A model generated the notes under the pieces. The model was not told the DNA's origin. It saw only the letters and a program-made list of their open reading frames with translations, and made no database searches. 64,000 nucleotides of DNA, taken from positions 1,178,001 through 1,242,000 of the forward strand of contig CAVORD010000001.1 of assembly GCA_963698535.1 (NCBI GenBank), read 5' to 3'. The stretch comes from CAVORD01 sp963698535. GTDB lineage: Bacteria; Bacteroidota; Bacteroidia; Bacteroidales; VadinHA17. A program made the position numbers and the translations under genes. Shown one piece after another: positions 51,268 to 61,785 of this stretch; within the stretch, counting starts at the first letter, position 1, and each line of letters opens with the position of its first letter.

Positions 51268-54200
51268 ATGGCAAAGAAGAATTTTATTACATGTGATGGA
51301 AATGAAGCCGCTGCACACATAGCTTATATGTTTAGCGAAGTGGCTTGCATTTACCCGATTACTCCTTCGTCCAATATGGCGGAGAACGTTGATGAGTGGT
51401 CTGCAAACGGACGGAAGAATATCTTTGGTGAGGAACTTAAGGTAGTGGAATTACAGAGTGAAGCAGGTGCTGCCGGATCGGTGCATGGCTCACTTCAGGC
51501 TGGTGCTTTGACAACAACTTTTACAGCTTCTCAGGGACTACTCCTGATGATACCAAATATGTATAAGATCGCAGGTGAACTCTTACCCGCTGTCTTTCAT
51601 GTTAGTGCCAGGACGGTGGCCGCACAGGCCCTCTCTATATTCGGCGACCATAGCGATGTTTATGCCACACGCCAGACCGGTTTCGCAATGCTCGCAACAT
51701 CAACTCCTCAGGAGGTAATGGACCTTGCCGGAGTAGCCCATCTTGCAGCTATTAAAACAAGGATTCCTTTTCTGCACTTCTTCGATGGATTCAGAACATC
51801 ACACGAGATCCAGAAGATCGAAACAGTTGAGATGGAGGATCTTAAGAAACTTATCGACACAGATGCACTGAAGCAATTCAGGGATAATGCTCTTAACCCG
51901 GAGCACCCTGTTACCAGAGGAACGGCTCAGAACCCCGACATCTTCTTCCAGGCAAGGGAGTCGTCAAACAAGTACTACGAAGGTGTTGCCGACGTTGTTG
52001 CCCATTATATGGACGAAGTAGGTAAAATCACAGGCAGACCGCACAAACCATTCTGTTATTACGGCGACCCCAATGCTGAGAAAATAATTGTGGCAATGGG
52101 TTCTGTTACCGAAACAATATCCGAAGTAGTAGATTATTACAATAAGAATGGTGAAAAGTATGGCCTCATATCTGTACACCTCTACAGGCCTTTCTCATCG
52201 AAATATTTCTTCGATGTCCTTCCTAAAACAGCTAAGATAATCTCAGTCCTCGACCGTACGAAAGAGCCGGGAGCTGCAGGCGATCCTCTCTACCTGGATA
52301 TTGCCGAGATGTTCTACGCTGCCGGAATGAAAATAAAACTGCTTGCAGGAAGATATGGACTAAGCTCAAAAGACACCACCCCGGCAATGATGATGTCGGT
52401 TTACGAAAACATGAAACTGGCAGAGCCTAAGAACCACTTCACAGTGGGTATTGTCGATGACGTAACTTTCAAATCACTGCCTTTACTTCCTGAAGTAAAG
52501 ATCAGTCCTGAAGGAACTTACTCGGCTAAGTTCTATGGTTTAGGATCGGATGGTACCGTTGGTGCAAACAAGAACTCAATTAAGATCATCGGTGACACAA
52601 CCGATAAGTATTGTCAGGCTTACTTTGCTTACGACTCAAAAAAATCAGGTGGTGTTACAGTTTCTCACCTCCGGTTTGGAGATGCCCCCATTAAGGCCCC
52701 TTATCTGGTTATTATATCTGATTTTGTTGCCTGCCATGTACCTGCATATCTCGACAAGTATGACATGCTGAAGGGCCTCAAGAAGGGAGGGACTTTCCTG
52801 CTTAACAGCCCGTGGGATGCTGAAGAGACAAAGAAGAGACTACCAGATAATGTTAAGAAGTATTTAGCTGAAAATAATATCAACTTCTATATCATCAATG
52901 CAACGCAAATAGCTGAGGAACTTGGACTTGGTAACAGGACCAACACCATTATGCAGGCAGCCTTCTTTAAGGTAGCCGAGGTGATCCCTTATACCCAGGC
53001 GGTAAAGGAGATGAAGTATGCCGTTGAGAAATCATACGGAAAGAAAGGAGAGGATATTGTTAACATGAATAATGCTGCTATTGATAAAGGTGGTGAGGTT
53101 ACCAAAATAGAAGTACCCGCCGAATGGGCAAAACTACCTGTAGCCAAGGCAGCTACTGCAAACAATAACCCTGCATTCATAAACGATTATGTTGTACCGA
53201 TAAATAACCTTAAAGGCGATGATCTGCCTGTAAGTGCTTTCATCGGTATGGAAGACGGAACTATGCCTAATGGTACTTCTCAGTATGAGAAAAGAGCGAT
53301 TGCTGTTTTCTCACCGGAATGGCAAGCTGAGAACTGTATCCAGTGTAACCAGTGTGCATATGTTTGTCCTCACGCTGCCATAAGGCCTTTCCTTATGACC
53401 GAAGAAGAGGTTGCCAATGCACCAAAGAATACAACAACTATTAAGGGTGTTGGATCAACAAAAGAGTACAAGTTCAGAATTCAGCTCAGCCTCTTCGACT
53501 GTACCGGTTGCGGAAACTGTGCTGATGTATGTCCTGCTAAGCAGAAAGCCCTGATCATGAAGCCATTTGAGACTCAGATAGCTGAAGGAGAGAGATGGAC
53601 ATATATGCATGAGAAGGTAGGTTACAAAGAGACCGTTGCTGACAAGTTTATGAATGTCAAAAACAGTCAGTTCGCTCAACCACTCTTCGAATTTTCAGGA
53701 GCCTGCGCAGGTTGCGGTGAGACACCTTATATCAAAACGATCACACAGCTTTACGGCGACAGGATGATTATCTCCAATGCTACAGGCTGTTCATCTATCT
53801 ATGGTGCCTCCGCTCCTTCCACACCCTATACCAAAAACAGTGAAGGACATGGTCCTGCATGGGCAAACTCACTATTTGAGGATGCTGCTGAATTCGGTTA
53901 CGGGATGGCACTGGGTGCCGGCCGCTTAAGAGAACGTGGTATTCGTCTTATCACAGAGAATATCGACAATAAAGATCTCTCACAGGCCACACGCGATGTG
54001 TTCAAAAAGTATCTGGAGGTGAAGGATAATATCGAGGAGTCGAAGGAAGCTTCAGAAGCAGTATTTAAGGCATGCTCAAAAGAGAAAGCAACTATTGCTG
54101 CTGAGATCGCCGGCCTCAAACAATATCTGGTTAAGAAATCATACTGGGTATTTGGTGGCGATGGCTGGGCCTACGATATTGGCTATGGCGGTCTCGATCA

Positions 54201-54792
54201 TGTTATCGCCTCAGGCGAGAACATCAACCTGCTTGTAATGGATACCGAGGTATATTCCAATACCGGAGGTCAGTCATCCAAAGCAACCCCTGCCGGAGCA
54301 GTTGCCAAATTTGCAGCTTCGGGTAAGAAGATAAGGAAGAAGGATCTTGGCCAGATGGCTATGAGCTACGGTTATGTATATGTTGCACAGGTTGCAATAG
54401 GAGCCAACCAGAACCAGTATTTCAAGGCACTGAAGGAAGCTGAGGCTTTCCCCGGACCATCACTTATTATTGCCTACTCCCCTTGTATCGCTCATGGTAT
54501 CAAGGAAGGTATGAATAAGACACAGGCACAGGGTAAAAATGCTGTTGAAGCCGGATACTGGCATCTATTCAGGTATAACCCGCTTCTTGAGGCAGAAGGC
54601 AAGAATCCATTCATTCTTGACTCAAAAGAGCCCGACTGGACTAAATTCCAGGGCTTCCTCAATTCAGAGGTCCGCTATACTTCTTTGAAACTTTCATTCC
54701 CCGATGAAGCAACAAGATTGTTTGCTGAAGCTGAGGAGAATTCAAAATGGAGATACAATTCCTACAAGCGTCTCGCTTCAATGGAATTCTAA
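51268..54792 (+). CDS. nifJ: Pyruvate:ferredoxin (flavodoxin) oxidoreductase
   Basis: Homodimeric enzyme converting pyruvate and CoA to acetyl-CoA, CO2 and reduced ferredoxin, a marker of anaerobic metabolism. The 1174-residue length is typical of the fused form. Domain I begins with CDGNEAAAHIAYMFSEV and YPITPSSNMAE. Two [4Fe-4S] clusters are carried by CIQCNQCAYVCP and CTGCGNCADVCP. Another conserved Cys region is GACAGCGETPYIK, and the TPP site is GGDGWAYDIGYGGLDHV. A terminator follows. Confidence 0.97.
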   Translation: MAKKNFITCDGNEAAAHIAYMFSEVACIYPITPSSNMAENVDEWSANGRKNIFGEELKVVELQSEAGAAGSVHGSLQAGALTTTFTASQGLLLMIPNMYKIAGELLPAVFHVSARTVAAQALSIFGDHSDVYATRQTGFAMLATSTPQEVMDLAGVAHLAAIKTRIPFLHFFDGFRTSHEIQKIETVEMEDLKKLIDTDALKQFRDNALNPEHPVTRGTAQNPDIFFQARESSNKYYEGVADVVAHYMDEVGKITGRPHKPFCYYGDPNAEKIIVAMGSVTETISEVVDYYNKNGEKYGLISVHLYRPFSSKYFFDVLPKTAKIISVLDRTKEPGAAGDPLYLDIAEMFYAAGMKIKLLAGRYGLSSKDTTPAMMMSVYENMKLAEPKNHFTVGIVDDVTFKSLPLLPEVKISPEGTYSAKFYGLGSDGTVGANKNSIKIIGDTTDKYCQAYFAYDSKKSGGVTVSHLRFGDAPIKAPYLVIISDFVACHVPAYLDKYDMLKGLKKGGTFLLNSPWDAEETKKRLPDNVKKYLAENNINFYIINATQIAEELGLGNRTNTIMQAAFFKVAEVIPYTQAVKEMKYAVEKSYGKKGEDIVNMNNAAIDKGGEVTKIEVPAEWAKLPVAKAATANNNPAFINDYVVPINNLKGDDLPVSAFIGMEDGTMPNGTSQYEKRAIAVFSPEWQAENCIQCNQCAYVCPHAAIRPFLMTEEEVANAPKNTTTIKGVGSTKEYKFRIQLSLFDCTGCGNCADVCPAKQKALIMKPFETQIAEGERWTYMHEKVGYKETVADKFMNVKNSQFAQPLFEFSGACAGCGETPYIKTITQLYGDRMIISNATGCSSIYGASAPSTPYTKNSEGHGPAWANSLFEDAAEFGYGMALGAGRLRERGIRLITENIDNKDLSQATRDVFKKYLEVKDNIEESKEASEAVFKACSKEKATIAAEIAGLKQYLVKKSYWVFGGDGWAYDIGYGGLDHVIASGENINLLVMDTEVYSNTGGQSSKATPAGAVAKFAASGKKIRKKDLGQMAMSYGYVYVAQVAIGANQNQYFKALKEAEAFPGPSLIIAYSPCIAHGIKEGMNKTQAQGKNAVEAGYWHLFRYNPLLEAEGKNPFILDSKEPDWTKFQGFLNSEVRYTSLKLSFPDEATRLFAEAEENSKWRYNSYKRLASMEF

Positions 54793-54805
54793 GAATGGAA
54801 ATATT

Positions 54806-54837
54806 AAAAAGGCGCCTCGCAAGAAGGCGCCTTTTTT
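54806..54837 (+). terminator. Rho-independent terminator of nifJ
   Basis: A GGCGCC stem (54811-54816 with 54826-54831), extended by A/T pairs, with an 8-base loop and a run of six T. Confidence 0.9.
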
Positions 54838-54975
54838 GTTGCATGTTGCAGGTTTCATGTTTCAGGTCAATTTACTATTTTAGATAGAGTCACCTTATAT
54901 GTAAATCGGAAAAGTAGTAACATGCAAAATGTGACTTTTCACTCCTTTTCCTTAACTTCGCGCTGAATAACAGCC

Positions 54976-55395
54976 ATGGGAAGAGTACTTGCAATAGATT
55001 ACGGAAGAAAAAGGACAGGACTGGCGGTAACCGATCCCGGAAGAATGATTGCCTCTCCGCTGGAATCACTCCCTACCGCTGAACTTGAAAAATACCTTTC
55101 CGACTACGTAGCAAGAGAAAAAGTTGATACTATTGTTATCGGGTATCCTGTTACTTTGAACAATTTACCCTCCGAGGCAGTTAGGTATATCAACCCGTTC
55201 ATAAAAAGATTATTGAAACTCTTTCCTGATATTGAGATCGCAACTTTTGACGAACGGTTTACATCATCGATGGCATTTCAGACAATGATCGATGGCGGAG
55301 TTAAAAAGGAAAAAAGAAAAGATAAGGGTATGGTCGACAGAATAAGTGCAGCATTGATTCTGAGATCATATCTCGATCAGAAAAAAAATTATTAG
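54976..55395 (+). CDS. ruvX: Putative Holliday junction resolvase RuvX (YqgF family)
   Basis: A 139-residue RNase H-fold nuclease. MGRVLAIDYGRKRTGLAVTD holds the first catalytic aspartate, TIVIGYPVTLNN the next strand, DERFTSSMA the glutamate/arginine motif and KGMVDRISAALIL the last conserved Asp. The family acts in 16S rRNA 5' maturation and is a candidate resolvase. It is 4 bases ahead of def. Confidence 0.9.
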   Translation: MGRVLAIDYGRKRTGLAVTDPGRMIASPLESLPTAELEKYLSDYVAREKVDTIVIGYPVTLNNLPSEAVRYINPFIKRLLKLFPDIEIATFDERFTSSMAFQTMIDGGVKKEKRKDKGMVDRISAALILRSYLDQKKNY

Positions 55396-55399
55396 TTAA

Positions 55400-55888
55400 A
55401 TGATCTTACCGATTTACGTTTATGGCCATCCCGTACTTAGAAAAGTAGCGGAGGATATAGAGAAAGATTATAAAGGGCTCGATAAACTTATCGCCGACAT
55501 GTTCGACACGATGTATAATGCCGATGGTATAGGTCTTGCAGCTCCGCAGGTAGGCAAACCGGTTCGGATCTTTGTTATCGACGGATCGCCGCTGGAGGAA
55601 GATGAACCCGATATGGCCAATTTCAAGAAAGTCTTTATCAACGCTCATATTGTTGAGAAGGAGGGAGAAGTTGTGGAGATGACTGAAGGCTGTCTCAGCA
55701 TTCCAAATCTTCGGGAAGAGGTCGAAAGAGAAGAAAGGATAAGGATAACATACTACGATCAGGATTGGAAGTTTCATGATGAAGTGTATGAAGGCTTTCT
55801 TGCCCGCGTTATCCAGCACGAATATGACCACCTCGACGGTGTGCTTTTCCCCGATAAACTAAACCCCGCTGCGACGAAGACTGCTTAA
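55400..55888 (+). CDS. def: Peptide deformylase
   Basis: Removes the formyl group from nascent proteins. The 162-residue enzyme shows all three motifs: GIGLAAPQVG, EGCLSIP (metal-binding cysteine) and QHEYDHLDG (two metal-binding histidines and the catalytic glutamate). It follows ruvX by 4 bases and is likely translated from the same message. Confidence 0.97.
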   Translation: MILPIYVYGHPVLRKVAEDIEKDYKGLDKLIADMFDTMYNADGIGLAAPQVGKPVRIFVIDGSPLEEDEPDMANFKKVFINAHIVEKEGEVVEMTEGCLSIPNLREEVEREERIRITYYDQDWKFHDEVYEGFLARVIQHEYDHLDGVLFPDKLNPAATKTA

Positions 55889-56005
55889 GGGTAAACTCAG
55901 CGATATTAGCAAAGGCCGATTCGAAGCCGACTATCGTACAATACTGCCAGGACAACGCTGATTCATTTTTTTTTCCTAACTTGATGTAGCTAAATCGCTG
56001 CTGCT

Positions 56006-57997
56006 GTGTTATTAAGGGAGATACCTTTTCTCCGGTTGCTTTTACCATTGGCTACCGGAATAGCCATTTCCGGACTTATTGATATACCCGTTACGGGTGT
56101 TATTATGGTTGCTATTGCTGCAACTATCCTGATAATTTCATCATTCTTAATTTCAGATCGGTGGAGGTCGGTACTCTTTGGAATTACACAAACAATAATC
56201 CTGATCACCACCGGCTATCTCCTTTATTATCAGGAGTCAAACTACCTGAGCGATCTTCCCGGTGATTATATCACAATTGAATGCATAGCCAGGGACTATC
56301 CCGAAGAAAGCGGAGAGAGAATTAAATTCGAGGTCGATGCTACAATGGTAATAACAAGTGACCTGTCGGAGAGGGTCAAGACAGGCTTGATCATTTACGC
56401 CGACACGTTACCTCCGGAGATAATCGTCCCTGGAAACAATCTTACCATCAGATTAAAACCACTCCTCATAACAAATAATAATAATCCAGGAGGATTCAAC
56501 TATCAGAGATATATGAAAACCGCCGGGGTGAAATATGTAGCCTTCGTTTCGCAAGCAAACATTTTAGAGTGGTCAGCACCACAAAAATTGAATCTGAAAC
56601 AGAAAGCCCTGATCACAAGAGAGAGGATGTCGGCTTTCCTGGAAAGCAAAATGCCACCGAGACAAACGGCAATAGTTACTGCCCTCTTTCTTGGTAACAG
56701 AGAGATGCTGGAGAGCGATCAGACCGATTCATTTGCAGGTGCCGGAGCAATGCATATAATGGCAGTATCGGGATTGCATGCCGGTATTATTAGTATTGTG
56801 GCGTGGGGATTACTCTTCTTCCTTGGGGGTAGGCTCAGGTTTTTAAGGGTGTTGTTAACCATTGCTGCCCTGTGGGGCTTTGCCTATCTCACCGGTCTGG
56901 GCCCTTCGGTAAGGAGAGCATCAATTATGTTCACCCTGTTCCATGTGGGCCAGTTACTTGACCGTCCGGCTAACAATATCAATACCTTGCTGGCTTCTGC
57001 CTTTATTATCCTTGTATCAGAACCGGGGCAACTGTTTTCAACAGGCTTTCAGATGTCTTACCTGGCTGTATTGTCACTGCTCCTGTTTTTTAAACCTATG
57101 GCTGCAATATGGCGACCCGGAAACAGGATCATTAACTATGCCTGGCAACTTACGGTGGTCTCGATCCTGGCACAGGGCGCTACTGCGGCTGTCTCTATAG
57201 CAGCCTTCAACAGATTTCCTGTATGGTTCCTGATCACAAATCTGGCTGTAATACCTCTTGCCTTTCTCCTTGTCACCTCTTCAGTCGCAACATTCATTGC
57301 CTCTCCTGTACCCTTCCTTTCTGATATCATAGCACATATCACCTCCTTTTCAGCACTTGCCATGGAAAAAGTCACCTTCTTCGTAGCTTCACTTCCCGGC
57401 GCATCTGTCACAGAGATAGGTACAGACAACCTGACCGCACTGTTTTTGACACTGCTCTTTTTCCTCTTTGCCGACTTCCTCCTTCACGGAAAAAGGAGAA
57501 CCCCGCTCCTGTTTCTTACTGTCTTGTTATTAGCGCTCCTCATAAAACCTGTTAAGGAGATCCCTCTCTCCGGAAACAGCGAACTGGTGGTCTATGCAAC
57601 GTTTGGATCTCCCTGCATAGGAATAAGGTCGGAAAGAGATCTTTTCCTGTTGAAAGAGCAGGACACCATCTGTGCTGAGGCAAAAAAACATGCCCTTACA
57701 TTCGGACTTAAAAGAATAGAGTTGCTTGATGACAGAGAGACTTCATATTATGAGGCTGGCGATAAGATGATCCTTAAAACCACCAACCCGCAGGCTGCAT
57801 TAAGCCCTGCAAAAGGGACTGCCGTCGTTTGCTATACAGGCAACGATCCTCTGACTGTAAAACCTCTGCCCGAATCAGTTCAATGGGTTGTCCTTCAGCG
57901 ACGCTCACTACTGTCAGGCCAGAATCCAATACGGACTGGAGCTAAATACCACTTCCTTAATGAGGATGGTTGCTTCAGGTATCAACTTAGGGAATAG
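56006..57997 (+). CDS. comEC: ComEC/Rec2-family DNA-uptake channel protein
   Basis: 663-residue polytopic membrane protein. An N-terminal DUF4131-type region with two membrane helices and a beta domain (about 80-185) is followed by the competence channel domain with AGAGAMHIMAVSGLHAGIIS (about 246-265) and several more helices. The soluble C-terminus (about 530-663) lacks the HxHxDH metallo-beta-lactamase motif of full-length ComEC. The only start in frame after the stop at 55991-55993 is the GTG at 56006. Function in transformation is inferred from the family. Confidence 0.9.
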   Translation: MLLREIPFLRLLLPLATGIAISGLIDIPVTGVIMVAIAATILIISSFLISDRWRSVLFGITQTIILITTGYLLYYQESNYLSDLPGDYITIECIARDYPEESGERIKFEVDATMVITSDLSERVKTGLIIYADTLPPEIIVPGNNLTIRLKPLLITNNNNPGGFNYQRYMKTAGVKYVAFVSQANILEWSAPQKLNLKQKALITRERMSAFLESKMPPRQTAIVTALFLGNREMLESDQTDSFAGAGAMHIMAVSGLHAGIISIVAWGLLFFLGGRLRFLRVLLTIAALWGFAYLTGLGPSVRRASIMFTLFHVGQLLDRPANNINTLLASAFIILVSEPGQLFSTGFQMSYLAVLSLLLFFKPMAAIWRPGNRIINYAWQLTVVSILAQGATAAVSIAAFNRFPVWFLITNLAVIPLAFLLVTSSVATFIASPVPFLSDIIAHITSFSALAMEKVTFFVASLPGASVTEIGTDNLTALFLTLLFFLFADFLLHGKRRTPLLFLTVLLLALLIKPVKEIPLSGNSELVVYATFGSPCIGIRSERDLFLLKEQDTICAEAKKHALTFGLKRIELLDDRETSYYEAGDKMILKTTNPQAALSPAKGTAVVCYTGNDPLTVKPLPESVQWVVLQRRSLLSGQNPIRTGAKYHFLNEDGCFRYQLRE

Positions 57998-58327
57998 TTG
58001 GCAAAGGGCAAAGCAGTTGGGCAGTTGGCAGGTTTTGAGGTTATGTTACTCTTTGCGGCCTTTGTGAGTTACTTTGCGACCTTTGCGGTTAACCTTTAAT
58101 GGTTTATTTGATATTCGAAGAAATTGGCAGGATGTTGAATCATATGGTTGAAAATCCTGAAAAGTACCGGCCAAAACGCCAATCTCGTCAATAGCTGTCG
58201 GCTTTCAACTTAAATTGGGAATTGCCAACTGCCCTTTGCCAACTGCCAACTTAAATTATTGACCTTTGCTAGTCACTATCTCCTTAATTATTTGTTATTT
58301 TGCCATGATTTTTCCAGACCATAAATT
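57998..58327. repeat. Intergenic region with inverted TTGGCA-rich repeats
   Basis: 330 bases before trkA. A stretch at 57998-58032 (TTGGCAAAGGGCAAAGCAG and following bases) is matched in inverse orientation at 58221-58252 (ATTGCCAACTGCCCTTTGCC and following bases), about 200 bases apart. Between them are short repeats of CTTTGCGGCC/CTTTGCGACC (58054-58090). These resemble noncoding repeats common in Bacteroidota draft genomes. No gene is seen. Confidence 0.6.
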
Positions 58328-59668
58328 ATGAAAATTATAATAGCGGGTGCAGGCGAAGTAGGAACACATCTGGCAAAAATGCTTTCCAGCGAAGATCACG
58401 AAATATTACTGATCGACACTGAGGAAAACAGACTTAAGCCGGTAGATTCAGTTCTGGATGTGTTAACCTTTCATGGCTCTGCCACCTCTGTGGATATTCT
58501 TAAGACAGCTATCGGGAAAAGGGCCGACCTCTTTATAGCCGTTGCTCATTCTGAAGACACCAATATTACAGCCTCCATCCTTGCCAAGAAACTCGGTGCA
58601 GCCAAGACGATTGCCCGAATCGACAACATGGAATACCTGGAACCTCTTACTAAAGAGTTCTTCAAAACCCTTGGGATCGATTCTCTTATCTACCCTGAGT
58701 TCATTGCCGCCAAAGAGGTCCTCGGACTTCTACACGAGACAGGTACCACTGAATTCATGGAGTTTTCAGGCGGCAAATTGTCACTTTATGTTCAAAGACT
58801 TGAATCTAACGCACCTATAATAAACAAAACTCTTGAGGAGGTAAGTAAAACATTTCTTACTGATCAGTACAGGGCGGTAGCAATAAAAAGAAATGAGCAG
58901 ACGATAATACCAAGAGGCAACGAACAGTTCGCCGCGGGCGATCTGGTATATGTCGTTTCTACTAAAGAAGGGATCGGCGATATGATGAAGTTCTCGGGAA
59001 AAGAGAACTTTGAGGCAAAGAATATTATGATCCTTGGCGCCAGCAGGATAGGGAGACATATCGTAAACAACCTGAAAGACGCAACCAATATCAAGGTTAT
59101 TGAAAAGGATCTTGAGAAGTGTACCATTCTCTCTGAATCTCTCGACAACGGACTGGTTATCCATGGCGACGGAAGGAACGTTGAACTTCTTATCGAAGAG
59201 GGCCTGCTGCGCATGGATGCTTTCATTGCCGTTACCGGAAACTCAGAGACCAATATTCTCAGTTGCCTTATAGCAAAGAAGATGGGAGTTAAGAAAACCA
59301 TTGCTGAGGTGGAGAATATGGAATATATTAATCTGGCAGAAAATACCGGTATCGATACAATTATCAACAAAAAGATCTCTACAGCCAGTCGGATCTTCAG
59401 GCATACAACCAACCCCAATGTTATGCAGGTTAAGTGCATGACCGGAACAGCAGCAGAGGTGCTGGAATTCAACGTTACCAAAGGTGCTAAGATCACAGAG
59501 GGCACACTCAGAAGCATTGGATTCCCCAAAGACGCAATTGTGGGCGGGGGATCACGCAAGGAAAAATCATTTATTGCCACCGGTGATACCCGGATAGAAG
59601 AAGGCGACAAGGTGATTGTATTTGCATTGCCATCGGCCTTCGCTAAACTGTCAAAATTCTTTACCTGA
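58328..59668 (+). CDS. trkA: Trk potassium uptake regulatory subunit TrkA
   Basis: Cytosolic gating ring of the Trk K+ transporter. The 446 residues comprise two RCK_N plus RCK_C pairs: the first NAD-binding motif is IIAGAGEVGTHLAKML (3-18) and the second IMILGASRIGRHIVNNL (about 233-249). TrkH is encoded 10 bases downstream, so the transporter operon is complete. Confidence 0.95.
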   Translation: MKIIIAGAGEVGTHLAKMLSSEDHEILLIDTEENRLKPVDSVLDVLTFHGSATSVDILKTAIGKRADLFIAVAHSEDTNITASILAKKLGAAKTIARIDNMEYLEPLTKEFFKTLGIDSLIYPEFIAAKEVLGLLHETGTTEFMEFSGGKLSLYVQRLESNAPIINKTLEEVSKTFLTDQYRAVAIKRNEQTIIPRGNEQFAAGDLVYVVSTKEGIGDMMKFSGKENFEAKNIMILGASRIGRHIVNNLKDATNIKVIEKDLEKCTILSESLDNGLVIHGDGRNVELLIEEGLLRMDAFIAVTGNSETNILSCLIAKKMGVKKTIAEVENMEYINLAENTGIDTIINKKISTASRIFRHTTNPNVMQVKCMTGTAAEVLEFNVTKGAKITEGTLRSIGFPKDAIVGGGSRKEKSFIATGDTRIEEGDKVIVFALPSAFAKLSKFFT

Positions 59669-59678
59669 TAAACAGGCA

Positions 59679-61127
59679 ATGATCAATTTTAAGGTAAGTC
59701 TTAAAATACTCGGACTCCTGCTGTTGCTTGAAGCGGTAGCTATGCTTACTGCCCTGCCCTTCTCTTTTTTCTACCGTGAATCGTCTGCTCTGCCAATTGC
59801 CCTCGCAGCCCTTATAACAATGGCGGCTGGAGGAGTGATAGCTCTTGTTTTTAGCAAGACATCCACATCGATCGGAAGAAGGGAAGGTTTTATTATTGTT
59901 ACATTTTCATGGGTTCTCTTCTCCATATTCGGTACACTCCCATTCATCATTAGCGGTGCCATCCCATCTTTTACCGATGCCTTCTTTGAAACAATGTCGG
60001 GATTTACCACCACAGGCGCATCCATACTAACGGATATCGAATCCATTGATAAAGGACTGCTTTACTGGAGGAGCCTAACTCAATGGCTTGGCGGAATGGG
60101 GATCATCGTACTATCTCTTGCTTTACTTCCCATTCTGAAGATCGGTAATCTGCAACTGTTTACAGCAGAGGTGCCGGGACCAACGCCCGACAAACTGCAT
60201 CCCAGGGTGAAGGAGACAGCAAAGAGATTATGGGGTATTTATGCCGGATTCACCATTATTGAAACAGCTCTCCTGATGATCGGGGGCATGTCATTCTTCG
60301 ATGCCCTCTGCCATTCGTTCACTACCATGGCAACCGGAGGTTATTCAACACGTAACGAGAGCATTGCTGCATTCCCCTCTCCTTTCATACAGATAGTAAT
60401 AATAGTGTTCATGTTTATTGCCGGTACCAATTTTACTCTTGCTTACTTCGGGATAAAACTGAGATTCAAAAAATTGCTCCTTGACGAGGAGTTCAGGTTC
60501 TATCTTTCTATAGTTGTGATATTTACAACTATAATAGCAGCCAGCCTGACAATCTTTCATAAGACCCCGCTGGCAAGAGCAATTATTGATGCTGCATTCC
60601 AGGTTGTTTCAATAATAACCACTACAGGCTTTGTCACAGCCGACTACCTTTATTGGGGACCATTGGCCCTGACCATAATTTTTATGCTTATGTTCACCGG
60701 AGGATCGGCAGGATCAACCGGTGGAGGCATTAAGATGGTAAGATTGCTCATACTCGTGAAGAACTCCAGAATGGAACTGCGACGACTTATTCATCCCAAT
60801 GCTGTACTGCCGGTTAAGCTAAACCATAAGGCGCTGCCACAGGGTGTTATTCTTAATGTTCTCGCCTTTGTCGTATTCTATTTTCTGCTTACAGGATTCA
60901 GTGGAATTATTATAGCTATGATGGGCTACGATATAGAAACATCATTCGGTGCCGTGGCAGCCACCCTTGGTAACATCGGACCCGGAATAGGTCGGGTTGG
61001 ACCACTGCATAACTTCTCACACTTCCCGATATTCGGAAAGTGGTTCCTCTCATTTCTTATGCTTCTTGGAAGACTTGAACTGTTTACGGTTCTGATACTT
61101 TTCTCCAGAACCTTCTACAGAAGGTAG
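59679..61127 (+). CDS. trkH: Trk potassium channel subunit TrkH
   Basis: Membrane pore subunit of Trk K+ uptake, 482 residues from the ATG at 59679; the longer frame from 59616 overlaps trkA and is not preferred. Four pore-loop repeats are visible, including SGFTTTGASIL, FTTMATGGYSTR, STTGFVTADY-like and LGNIGPGIGRVG. About ten membrane helices. It is translated together with trkA. Confidence 0.94.
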   Translation: MINFKVSLKILGLLLLLEAVAMLTALPFSFFYRESSALPIALAALITMAAGGVIALVFSKTSTSIGRREGFIIVTFSWVLFSIFGTLPFIISGAIPSFTDAFFETMSGFTTTGASILTDIESIDKGLLYWRSLTQWLGGMGIIVLSLALLPILKIGNLQLFTAEVPGPTPDKLHPRVKETAKRLWGIYAGFTIIETALLMIGGMSFFDALCHSFTTMATGGYSTRNESIAAFPSPFIQIVIIVFMFIAGTNFTLAYFGIKLRFKKLLLDEEFRFYLSIVVIFTTIIAASLTIFHKTPLARAIIDAAFQVVSIITTTGFVTADYLYWGPLALTIIFMLMFTGGSAGSTGGGIKMVRLLILVKNSRMELRRLIHPNAVLPVKLNHKALPQGVILNVLAFVVFYFLLTGFSGIIIAMMGYDIETSFGAVAATLGNIGPGIGRVGPLHNFSHFPIFGKWFLSFLMLLGRLELFTVLILFSRTFYRR

Positions 61128-61129
61128 GC

Positions 61130-61744
61130 TCACAACTCAAGAATACCCAGGCCCTGCCTTAAAATAACAGGCTCATCGCCTGTGCAGTCAACAATTGTTG
61201 ACGCTTCGTTCCTGCCATAACCTCCGTCAACAATTACATCGGCAAAGGAGGAGTATTTCTCCCACATCAGTTCAGGATCGGTAGTATATTCAATAACCTC
61301 ATCATCATCATGCACCGAGGTGGTCATCAGGGGTCTTCCCAACTCTCTCACCAAAGCTCTAACGATATCATTGTCGGGAATACGTATACCAACAGTCTTT
61401 TTCTTATTCTTGAACATCCTCGATATCTGGGTGTTTGCGGGAACAATGAAAGTAAAAGCACCGGGAAGGTTCCTCTTTAAGAGCTTGAAGAGATTGTTGT
61501 CTCTGATAACTGTGTACTCACTTAACTGACCCATATCGGAAAATATAAGTGACATATCAGGTTTTGTGGGATCCGTATTCTTTAATCGTGCAATCCTCTC
61601 AATAGCCTTCGCCGAATTGACATCGCACCCAAGTCCGTAAACTGTATCCGTTGGATAGATCGCTATGCCTCCTACCTCCAGTATATCAACGACTTGCCTT
61701 ATGTGGCGATCATTGGGGTTCTCACTGTATATCCTTATCCGCAT
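61130..61744 (-). CDS. L-threonylcarbamoyladenylate synthase (Sua5/YciO/YrdC family)
   Basis: 204-residue YrdC-fold enzyme. GGIAIYPTDTVYGLGCDVNS is the substrate-binding signature; KKTVGIRIPDNDIV and LMTTSVHDDDE follow. Members make threonylcarbamoyl-AMP for the t6A37 modification of tRNA; a YciO-type paralogue is possible because Bacteroidota can carry both. It lies tail-to-tail with trkH, 2 bases apart. Confidence 0.88.
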   Translation of the reverse strand: MRIRIYSENPNDRHIRQVVDILEVGGIAIYPTDTVYGLGCDVNSAKAIERIARLKNTDPTKPDMSLIFSDMGQLSEYTVIRDNNLFKLLKRNLPGAFTFIVPANTQISRMFKNKKKTVGIRIPDNDIVRALVRELGRPLMTTSVHDDDEVIEYTTDPELMWEKYSSFADVIVDGGYGRNEASTIVDCTGDEPVILRQGLGILEL

Positions 61745-61785
61745 TAAGGTAAATCCTGTTTCTGGTAACCGTTATAACAAAAAAA

